Shown: positions 13,216-25,200 of the stretch, one piece after another | How the letters are laid out: each line of letters opens with the position of its first letter | Position numbering within the stretch: position 1 is the first letter of the stretch | Notes under the pieces: generated by a model | Told to the model about the DNA's origin: nothing | The model's input: the letters and a program-made list of their open reading frames with translations, nothing else | Databases searched by the model: none | From: Theristus sp. LFF4_11 | Taxonomy: Eukaryota; Nematoda; Chromadorea; Monhysterida; Xyalidae | Direction of reading: 5' to 3' | NCBI GenBank assembly: GCA_030248135.1 | Contig: JASANC010005656.1 | Location: forward strand, 55,570 to 119,569 | DNA length: 64,000 nucleotides | Program-made: the position numbers and the translations under genes

Positions 13216-16200
13216 GCACCATCGCCCGACCATCCCAATTTCCCACCTGCGCCCATTCACGCCCATCAATTCTCGCCGCCGTGTTGTGCCGCTCTCATTC
13301 GAGCGTCACGTGACCGCGCCAGCACGGCGACTCCACATTCACCTGATTTCGCCAGCGTCTCGTCGGCCTCATTATTACTGTACGCAGCAATTGATCAACA
13401 ACAACAACAACAGCAAACACAACAACAACAACAACAACAGCAGCAGCAAACACAACAACAGCAGATTCATCATCACAATAATAATTTGAATATTCTGACC
13501 AATCAGCAGCAGCTGGCGCAACAGACGTCAACCACGCAAGCACTCAACCACCATTGGTCGTGAGTTTTTCTTTATTCTGGAAGTTTTTATTTTGAATTAT
13601 TTCTGCTCCTGGTCTAAAAACAGTGTACGCACGTACTCTGTTTATTTGTGGCTGTGCAACATTACTGGGTGGTTTTGTTACATTCGATTCGAACACATCG
13701 ATACATGCGCAGTGGTGTGCTTGTCTCCTCTCCAGCGTGCCAGTGCGTTTGTTTATGGCTGTGCAACATTACTGGGTGGTTTTGTCACATTCGATTCGAA
13801 CACATCGATACATGCGCAGTGGTGTGCTTGTCTCCTCTCCAGCGTGCCAGTGCGTTTGTTTATGGCTGTGCAACATTACTGGGTGGTTTTGTCACATTCG
13901 ATTCGAACACATCGATACATGCGCAGTGGTGTGCTTGTCTCCTCTCCAGCGTGCCAGTGCGTTTGTTTATGGCTGTGCAACATTACTGGGTGGTTTTGTC
14001 ACATTCGATTCGAACACATCGATACATGCGCAGTGGTGTGCTTGTCTCCTCTCCAGCGTGCCAGTGCGTTTGTTTATGGCTGTGCAACATTACTGGGTGG
14101 TTTTGTCACATTCGATTCGAACACATCGATACATGCGCAGTGGTGTGCTTGTCTCCTCTCCAGCGTGCCAGTGCGTTTGTTTATGGCTGTGCAACATTAC
14201 TGGGTGGTTTTGTCACATTCGATTCGAACACATCGATACATGCGCAGTGGTGTGCTTGTCTCCTCTCCAGCGTGCCAGTGCGTTTGTTTATGGCTGTGCA
14301 ACATTACTGGGTGGTTTTGTCACATTCGATTCGAACACATCGATACATGCGCAGTGGTGTGCTTGTCTCCTCTCCAGCGTGCCAGTGCGTTTGTTTATGG
14401 CTGTGCAACATTACTGGGTGGTTTTGTCACATTCGATTCGAACACATCGATACATGCGCAGTGGTGTGCTTGTCTCCTCTCCAGCGTGCCAGTGCGTTTG
14501 TTTATGGCTGTGCAACATTACTGGGTGGTTTTGTCACATTCGATTCGAACACATCGATACATGCGCAGTGGTGTGCTTGTCTCCTCTCCAGCGTGCCAGT
14601 GCGTTTGTTTATGGCTGTGCAACATTACTCTCGCACAACTGAGTGCACTGTCTTCTTACTAGAACTTTACACCGCCGCATTTGCTTTGATTATAGGCAAT
14701 TAGCTGATTGATAGGTGATCACGTGATGCAGGCGTTATATGCCGACATCGCTGTGGGGTCGGAGTCTGTCTTGCACAGAACGTTACCATCGACCGACCAA
14801 TCAGCTGATAGTTTGGAGTTCCACTGTAGACGGCTTCTTGATGATGCGCTGTTGTTTTGCCATGAAAACTGAGGCCGATTTTTAGCCACATAGGGGGGTA
14901 GACCAAATGGTCTTGTTTGGTGGTGACTGATGTGTGCAATTTAATGTATGTCCGAGTAGACCTGTCAGTTCTTTCGAAGACTAACAAGCGAAATTTTGAA
15001 ATGGTATCAATTTGGGAGGAACACAAATTTATTCACAAATGGGTCTTTCATCTCATCCAATCGCCCAATTCTGTTCTTTCAATCAATAAATTCTCGTGCA
15101 CATTCTTCCCTGCGAAAAAGTGACGCGTTGAATCGGACATGCTGTACTTTTTTAAGCAACACTGTTAAGCCGTGACAAGCATCGTGTGTCATTGGTTTGA
15201 GCATCATCTGTCCGGCAGGCGGTTTGATGAATTTATCTTGCTCATGTCATGAGTCCTACGTTTTATGTTTTATAGTTCATACGGAATTGTTTCGAAGTTT
15301 CAAGAAATTGAACAATTTTTTCATTTTCAAATGCGTCGATTTATTTATCAAAAATTTTGAATCTGACACACTGGTCTGACGCATTCAGGTACCAGGAGCC
15401 ATTCAAAAGCATAGCCTATCATTAGCGAGTTGCGTATGATTAAGACAAGTTTGTGTTCACACCGTGGCACCAATCAGCAAGAAGCGCAAAATGCAAAGTG
15501 TGGGATGTAAAACCCACGGTCGCAAATTATCAATTTACGCTGCATGTTCTTCGATCAAAACCCAAAAATTCCTCGGACAATTTGGCGCTCTGTCGGGTGT
15601 GATTTTCCAATTTTTTATGATTTTTTTTGCGCACGCAGCGCGGCAACCACGCATTTGTATCTTTCTGTTTTTTTCCTGTCATTTTCTTGGTCTTGGAATG
15701 TGCGGCGCGCCAGGAAAAACGAGTTTTTTTTAATTTTTTTCATCGGCAAACACATATTAGGTAACCAACATCTATTTTCATTTGTTAAATCAGATGTTTC
15801 CCTTCGCATGGTATACTGTTGGACTCAGATTTTTAGATTTTGTACACTCAAACTCACATTTCACCAGTCCATTAAAAATAGTGTGAAAAAAAACAAACGT
15901 TTGTGTGAAGGCTTATTGTGCTGAAGTTACATTGCTTGTGGCTAAACTTTCTTCAAGTAATGTATAAATAGTACAAAATTTTTCCACAATCAAACACACA
16001 ATTGTTTTGATGATGCAGCAAAAGAATTTTCTGGCTCGTGGGGACATCGCCTCACACAGTGCAATATGCGTTTTTAGTTCGAGCACACCTAACCATCATT
16101 ACCGTTCGCATGTGTGCGCCCAAAAATCCACAAAAATATAAAACCTGCATGTGATATTTTCAGAAAAACCATGATTGTTGAATTTTTAGCTTGCTTCACT

Positions 16201-19200
16201 CGCGGAAAAAATGCACGCACATGTTTGCAGTCAGATTTTTGTTCAAAGTCAAACTCGTTTTACAAAACATACGTGTTTAAAAAAATATTTTTGAACATTT
16301 TGAACATGTGTGGATATTTTTGGCGCTCTTTGGTCAACTGAATTCGCATTATCGTGTGTGGATTTATTGTTGTGATTGCTAAAAGTCTCCAGGCACATGT
16401 GAACACAACACCGTGAAAAACTTTTTGCTGCCGATATTTTTTTGGGGCGTTAAGTAACGCCAGAATAAAAAACGTCAAATTGCGTACGTGTGCTAATTGG
16501 CTAAAAAACCTCGTCGAGATGTACCCAATCAGCGATGACCACGAATTGTTGTCATAGGTACACGGGACGTATGGCTATTTGCGTATATTAATTAGTTTTG
16601 CACAAGTTGAAGAAAAAATTCAAGTTCACCAATTTCTCTTTGCATATTGTAGTGTGTGAAAAAAGTTGTCGATTAAAACATGAAAATAATGCGCATTTTT
16701 TAAAACAATCTTTTCCGTCTGATTTTTCACTAAGCCATGTGCTTTTTTTGTTGTTGTTCGTTCGCCAAACAAACAGAGCGTCCAATGTTAAAATTCACCT
16801 TTCTGACCGCGCCCCTTTGCGTAAATTAACTAAAAACAAAAATTTCTGTTTTGTACAAACGACAATCATCACAAAACAAACGCCAGAAATGGTTTTATTA
16901 GATCAATCAGGCGCGTGCGCGCACAGTCGCACGAAGAAAAAAAACCGAGCGAATAAAGTGAAATATGCAATGTGCAATTTAATCAATCCACATTGATTGG
17001 TTACACTACGGGCAGGTAAACCCAATCAGCACGCCAAACACGAGCAACGTCCAATTACAAAACGAGAGATTTCTTTTTTTCAGACTGACATTATTTCCAC
17101 AATAATCAGTCGGACGGGCGTTTTTGATTTTGCATTTTCACTATCGATTGTTGTGTTCTTCAGTGTCGCCAAACTTTTTTAATGACGTTTATTCTGCAGG
17201 TCTACATACATTTGACGTTAGATAATGGTAATGAAACTGTATGTGTGCATGACTGTATATCATTAAGATATAGTGAATTATAATCTTTGAACCTGAACTA
17301 ATTTTCTCGTGAACTTGCACGGGTCGATTTTCACTGTTTTAGCGTTTCACGTTTCCGCCGGCACGAACAGACAAACATTTCTGGTACTTTTAAAGCAACT
17401 TTTATTGAGAAATGATTGCGTAACAGTTATTTATTGAAAAAACATTTTCATGAACAAACTCGTTGATTTGGGCATGTGTTGACCAAAACAAGCAAAAACT
17501 GTGATAGTATGCTAACCGAACAACTGTGATATACAGCTAACCGAACAACAGATTTTGTTTCATGCATTTCAGCACAAAATTACACAAATTTCCACAGAAG
17601 GCTGCACATGAAAACTGTTCACGTGTTTTGGCGTTGGGATTCCCGATTTTCAAAAAGGTTGCAGCCGAACAATGCTCAGTAGAATGGTTGGTTGACCAAA
17701 ACTGCGCTTCCACACATATACAGCCGTGTGTTCAGAATATTACAACAGCAAAGGCAAGCAGCAAATTACGCACTCAGTTGAGTTGGTAAAGGTCTGCGCG
17801 CTCTTCGAGTACGGTTACCACTGTGTAAAGGGTCTTCTTGACACGATCTTATGGCAGCATGTGTGACTGTCGAGGCAACAGTTAAGAATAAAAAAGAAAC
17901 ATTATATTGATAATAATAGTCTAGACGATCAGAGACCGTACGTAGCAGCGTCGTGTCGAGACCCAATTACGGTAGAATAGAAATCGCGCGCATCAATTCT
18001 AGGTGAACAGAGTTTTCACATTCGAACATGTTGACATATGCAGCAAAAACGTATGTAAACTTTTCGATTTGTATTTTGCGTGATTTGACAGAGATGGGCT
18101 CTTTTGACATTGATTATCGCTCAAAGTACAGAGTGAAGAAAAAGCGGAACAAGAAAAATTACTTTCATATACTGCATTTTGACCGCATCATACAAATACG
18201 ATAAATCATCGAGACTACGAGGCTATAACACTCACATTACTGGGCATATTAGTATTACAGTCAATGAGGTTTAAAAAGAGTGGTCTTTTGGTTTTGACTT
18301 GAACATTTAACTTTCAAACCACCCTGTTAATGTTTTAAAAACGTGTATGCATGTGTATGTCACTCTGATATGAATGCATTTTCATGTGCGAAAGTGAATA
18401 GCTTGATTGTTTACAGTGCGCAAGTGCCGTGTGTACCAATGTTGAACATTATATAATTCAAAAAAAACCTATTGAATCCACACGAAAAACACGCGACATT
18501 GCAAAACGCGTTCAGCATATGAAATCTGCAGCCAAAAAAATGTATACGGGCATGCAAACACTAATATGTCACCATACATGCTTGCATTTGTGTATGTACC
18601 ATGCAGTGTGCTTACACACGCACGCATGCACCGCCGTAACACGCGTGTATAACTTGTTGTGTTTCAGCTTCGAGTGTTATGTTGTACACGACGGGTTTGC
18701 TGCGGAAAATCGCTAAAATGGGTTCTCTGCTTTTGAACTAAATCGGCTGAGTGGTCACGATTACTGGATACGGCCAATGGGTTCAAAGCTATCTTGAACG
18801 AGCTTTGATAGTTTAAGCACAGGTTAGATAGTGTGCCTGAGACACAGCAGTTGTCAAATACCAGAAGGGGATCGCTTCAGCAACAAAAACTGGCAATAAT
18901 TGTCAAAATTTTACTGTAAACCCGGACAGTTTTCTCCCAAAAAAACAACAACAACAACAACGTAACCGCAGTGGTGTGGTGATCATACGCAAGGTGAAGA
19001 GAGTGAAAGAGCGCGAGAGACAGCCGTGTGCACCCATGTGCGCATGTGCGTGTGTGTGTGCGAACTGTGAACGAACGTGAAATTATATGCGGTTGAACTT
19101 TGGGGGCGCGAGCGAGCGCACGCATTGATTCAACTCACATGGTTGGACATGTTCAACTTTATACCTGCGCGTGTGTTTTTGAGCAGCCAGATCGAAAGGG

Positions 19201-22200
19201 TAGAAACAAGAACGACGACAACCAACAACAACAACATGTAATTCTGGTTATTGTCCCATACACATGCATAGTAGTTCACATTGCATACTGGAAGATCAGG
19301 CAGAAAGGCCAGACGCGCGTGTGCTATGGTCGTTGCGATCACGGTGTTGCACATGTTCATAGCAGTGTTGAGCGTCAGCTCCTGACAATAATAGACCATG
19401 GTATTATTCAGAGAAAACAGCTTTTGGAACAGTTTTAGTCCCTTCTAAGCTTTCCGAACTTTGGGAACCAAAAAATGACCTTTACAACTTCACTGAATTT
19501 TACCGCAAACCGGCTGGTCGGCTGCCACGACACGCATGAGTCGCGCTGCATGCGCGCGCATCTCGCACGGCGTGCCTCCGCACAACATGCGTTGCGAATA
19601 CTTGTTGTGCGTGCATGCTGTAATGTTTGTCCAGGCATCCTCGCATCAGGTTGGGATGAGACGGCACAGGGCCGCCGCTCGCTGGATACTGGTATTTTTC
19701 ACGGTGATATTGAAAGTTGTGACGGTGCGTGTTGTGCGGCGCGGAGTGATGCGCGATCGTCGACTGGTTGCGTTCAGTTTTATATCGGTTGTGCGTGCGT
19801 GCATGGCTGCCGATGTTAAAATGCGGCAGATTTTGCTGCCGCCCGCATCGCGGTCGCCCGATCTCTCTTTCATGCACGCGTATTTTCAACTGCACGCACA
19901 TCTGCGGAAGTTGTTGGTGCACTTTGTGTTGTCGGTGTGTAACGTGTGTTGCATGCTCGCACGCCTCTGTGTGCAATACTAGTTGACCAACATATTACAT
20001 GAGGCTTAGTCTAGTTTTTTTCCTATACACGTTTGAACTCTTTTATAGTTTGAAAGGACGGATGACCACACCCTGTTGTAGACTTTCAGACGTCTTGACA
20101 ATAATCGATGCGGTTGTAATAATTTGCATTTCAAGTTCACCAACTACAGAAGACTTGTTTCGAAACTTCTTGTTCTTGTTTACTACGTTCACTACAACAG
20201 TCCTCTCTTCCTTTCCTTCAAACTTGTTTTGTCAACAGTTGTGATCGCTACGTGCAAACCCGTTCATGTGAGAACTTGCGCAACCGATTGAATCATTTTG
20301 ATGCATGCTGCTGCTGATTTTTATCATTTAAGGAATTATTGATGTGATATGAACAACTCACTCATGTCGAATTAATTATGATCGATCCACCTACGCTTAT
20401 TGGATTCTTAAAGTAAATGGTTTGAATAGTTTTCAATGGTTTCTAATAGTTTGATCCTAACTTTGATATCGTGATCAGAACTGTGTACTGAGACCAGTGC
20501 CATAACATTTCCACGAAGCCGTCAGAATGTGAGGGTTGCAAAGTGTAATAGTTCTTGAGAAGCTTGCATTGATAATAAGTTACTCGGTTCTTCCCCATTC
20601 ATACTTTTTCATAAAGCTCTGCGACAACATTGTAACTGCTGGGTACAGTACCCGTCAACACCCATGTGCCATCACCTGCTGTCAAAACATTTTCATTTTC
20701 AGTGATCTAAGGCCCTCGACGTCGGTCGGCAGCGTTCATCAACAGCAGCACCCAGTGTACAACAACAACAGCAACAACCATAATCACCAGCATCACCAAC
20801 GACAACATCACAGCCATCATCTGGCACTAAGCAGGGTGATAGAGCAACAGTTGCAACAGCAACAGCAGCAACTGTCCATCCAGTCTACAGCGGAGTCACT
20901 GCTGGCCGCAGCGTCAACAACGGATCTACATACGAACTCGAGCGGTGGCGGCGGCGGCGGTGCACTGGCACACCATGCCTCCGTCGTTCGTATGGCGCCC
21001 GTTGCGATCGTCAACAGCAATAACAACAACAGTTTAAAGGGCGACTCCATGGAGCACCCCGATCCGCCGCAAATGCCGCACCACGGCTCCGTGATCAAAC
21101 AGGCGCCAAAGCACGGCCAACTCGTCGTCAGTCCAAAACCGCTGACGGGCAACACCATCGAAGATCCATTCAGCATGCAGGTTTGACAGATTTACTTATC
21201 GTAATTGCAATTACAATGTATGACGGAGAACGTAGACTCTTTTTTCAGTGTAATTCTTCACTGCCGAGGAACTGAACCAGGTTCTATGTGTTGTTGACAA
21301 AACGATTGTAACATTTTTAGTGTTTGAGGTGGCATTACAAGCGCGATATTTTGTGTTCAAACATAAAAATCACCCTAGAGTGTATTCCGGTAATCCGGTC
21401 CTGTCCACTCCAGGGAAAATTGCAAAAAATTAATTTCCATTGTTCCAGCCGATCATGCAGGACCTGAAGCCAGTGGCCGCATCGAATGCTTACGACGCGT
21501 ACGGCATCAATTATACGACTGTGGCAAACAGTAACCGCGCCAGCGCAGCGGTTGCCGTCAACTATGCTGCCGCTGCGTATCCGGAGTTGAGCGGTTTCGG
21601 GCAGGTGAACGCCAACGGTCAGCATCATCAGTCAGCGGCGGCATTGACGGCGTCGGCTGCTTACACGCAACTTTTACAGGTGGGATTATCAAGTCGCGCA
21701 GAGTGGCTTGAAAAGACATTGGGTGGCGATTTTGAATTCGGCAACCTTATGCCGGCATTCATGAAGCAGTGATTCGAGACGCATAGCTACGCGTCACAAA
21801 ATACTGCTTCATGAACGCCCTTTGCACTGCAGGCCGCTAATCCGCAATGCCACGACTACTACAATGCGGCTGCCGGCAGAACAACGGCTGATCGATACTA
21901 CGGGGGGCTGAATGCGCAACTGCCGATTTACAATGATGACAGCATGTGAGTGCAAGGGATGTGAAGATTTCATTCAGGAACTCAATTGGTTATTGACTCA
22001 TGTTTGATGGTTCGTACACAAATGTTAGAAACGAAAATCAAAAGCAGTTTGCAAAAAAACTGTGAACGTGGGCGGTCTGAAACGATACCGCAAGCAATTT
22101 AGTTTTTTTTGGCGCACAGAAAACGATGCTGTGTGCGCTATTGAACTAAAACCAGTTTTCGATTGGCAAGCAATCAATAATAGTTAACAATTATCAAGTT

Positions 22201-25200
22201 TACTCCTGGTTTTTAATAAGTCAGAACCAAAAAAACAACACAACAGCAATAACACACCGTTTCAATTGTGCTCGATTACGTAATTTTCAAAATCAAATGT
22301 TATTGTTTTATGCGGTTTCAGTGCAACCATTCGTCAACCTCTGACGTACAAAGCAGAAACGATTCACTCGCCCGTCGACAGTGGCATCGGAGTCGACATG
22401 TTGACGACGCCGAGTAAAATCGACCCCGATGTAAAACAGTATTTATTTCATTTCCTCGTTTTCCTTCAATGTTTCCGTTTGTTCATACCAAATGATCTTG
22501 CACAGAAAACGACTGAATATTGCAGCAACACGAATCGATCCATTTTGTCCATCTAAAAACAACCATTTTTTAACTAATTTTTCAAATTTTATTGCATTGC
22601 AGACGTTTGCTGGATACGATTTCGGACCATCCGGCGTGTTGCAAACGACGGCTGCGGCGTCGACGGCATCCGGCAGCAACAACCACGGCCAGCCACAGCC
22701 GCGCGCCATCAAGAGTCACTCACCGAGACAGTCGTCTTCGTCGGATCGAGGTGGACTCAATTGCCGCGATTCGCCCGTTCATATTCCGAAACTGTGCGTT
22801 CGTTTGGTTTTCGACCGCTGAGATGTAGTAATAGATCGCAGTTGTTCTCTTTTTTTAAGTTGTTGGCACCATGACACGTGCAGAAAAGAATAAAGCTGAA
22901 CTTACGAAGTTTTTCTTGCAGTATGGCCGAATAAATGAGGCAGTCCATCAAGGCGGGATCAGCCGCAGACTAGGAGTTGTCTTTTTCAAAAAAGCCAACG
23001 TAATTCCCAAGCATGTGTTCAAGGGATAAAGAATGAACAGAATAGCGCGGGTAATCCATTAGTTTAAAAAACGCGTCAAATTTGGCACACAATTCAGTGT
23101 CTGAGCGTTTTTTTTTCTTTCATTCAAAATTCGCGCGCTCCTTGCACCCTGAAAAAAGCTGCCATGTTTAACCGGCCATACCGTACTTTCAGTTAGCTTT
23201 CCCGCAGGGTCTGCATCGTATCGGCATCATCCTTAAAATTTCATATTTTAATCATTTGACACTGCGGATTTTTCAGAAGAGACGACTTAGCGGCCGGTTT
23301 CCAATACACGCTTGAAGCACCAATATCGACAATGGTTCGGAAAGAAGATGACCAGATGACCTACGTCAACAAGGGACAATTCTATACGATCAGTATGGAT
23401 TACATTCCGAATTTGAACAAACCCCTGAAAAGTAACATGGTGAAAGTTAGTAAATTCAGTTTTTTTTTGACTGATTTCTTTCTAGAAACCTTTTCAGCAC
23501 TATTTTTGCTGTTTAGTCGATGATTCTGGTTTGCTTTCGGGAAGACAAAACCTACGATGAAGAGATGAAATGCTGGCAGTTCTGGCATCAGCGGCAGCAC
23601 AGTCTGAAGCAGCGCATCCTTGAAGTTGGTTAGTAAAAGGAGAGGAATGTTGAATGAATGAATGAATATTTAGTTTCGTTGCATGTTCAATTGAAATTAC
23701 TTCTGTTGAAACACAACTTTCACAAGATGCAGTACGGATATGAAGTCAATAAATTGCCCTGTTACGGTCGAGTTACTGTTGAACTTTAGTTTGAATGTGG
23801 AAAACAAAACTTGACTTCAGATACGAAAAACAGCGCTGGCATTCACAACAATATCGTAGATGAGGTTGGACACAACGCGGTTCAATTTTATTGGAATCCG
23901 ACTGAAAATTCTGTGAAGGTAGTAATTTTAACCTTTTGTTTTCATCGAAAACTGCGTTTAGCTTGCTTAGCGTTCAATTTGAAGATGGTTAGTGATCTGA
24001 TTTTCAGATAAACGTCGCCGTTCAGTGTCTGAGCACGGACTTCAGCAATCAGAAAGGCGTCCGCGGGCTCCCTCTGCATCTGCAAGTGGACACCTATGAT
24101 GCGTTGATCAGCGATAAAACGCCGGTGCATCGCGGTTACTGCCAGATCAAAGTGTTCTGCGACAAGGTGAGATAAGACACGGGACAGTATGCTTTCAGTT
24201 CCCTTGTGAACGAATTAGCTAAATTTGAATGAATGTTTTGTCCAGAAAAAGATGTCACTTGATTGAATGATGGAGGTACCGAGTGAAAAATGTTCCTATT
24301 CAGCGATTTCATCTATTCACCTGAACAGTGAATAGGAAATGTGTTGATCAGTGTTTTTAAAAGCAAAAAAACGACACTCTCACATTAACTGCATATAAAA
24401 ACTGAAACTTCTGAAAAGTAGTTTTTTTTTAAATAAACTTCGTACTTTATAAACGAATAGGGCGCTGAACGTAAATTTCGTGACGAGGAGAAACGCCGAC
24501 ATAAACGTGATTTAGCAGGTGACAGTGAAATTTGTTTTGCAAAAACCACGGAGTAATAATGCAAATAGTCGTCAGCAGGAGGCTAGGCTAAAGGCCGAGA
24601 TCAGCTAATTGCACTGTACACCGTGCTTTTTGTGCAAACAAAATCCGCGATAAACCCAACATTCGTACGCCTTCAACCCTCATAAACATGTAGTTTGCGC
24701 TGAAAAAACAAACAAACGCTGCTTCTGGGCTAAGCCAAAATACCCAACTGTTTAGAGCGGACAAATTTGTGTGAATGAAAAAATTGGCTTCGTGTACATG
24801 TTCCAGTGACTGTCGCTGCCGGGTCATGATTTTGAAAAGGTGAACACACATGCGAAAGAACACCACCAAAAAGTGTACAATGTGAGCATAATTTCAATTT
24901 CAGTGCTCAGCCTTATGCATCATGCTTGTGTTGTTACAGTTTGTTTGTTTAAACCTGTTACCTTTTTTACAGAATACAAAACATATATGCAAAACTTTAA
25001 ACTCCGGAAAAAGTCACAAATGTATCGCGTTCGATTGGAATCAAACTGTCGACATTTGTGGCTAAATATGGGTTCTTGCTATTCCAATGCCGTTATTTTT
25101 TGTTTCGCCTGATCTGTATTCTGCAAAAAAGTGACAGATTTAAACAAACGTACTGCACCAGAAAGTGACGTCTATTATTGTGGCGGCTGCAAACCACCGA

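Noticed and set aside
13100..13489. 129-codon frame overlapping the first grh exon
   Set aside because: It begins at a TTG and encodes poly-Asn where the +1 frame encodes the poly-Gln that joins the next grh exon in phase.
13650..14629. CRISPR-like array
   Set aside because: Units are contiguous with no unique spacers, and the genome is eukaryotic.
13592..14703. Three overlapping plus-strand open frames of 339-356 codons
   Set aside because: They are three phases of the same 107-bp non-coding tandem unit, inside an intron whose flanking grh exons join in phase.
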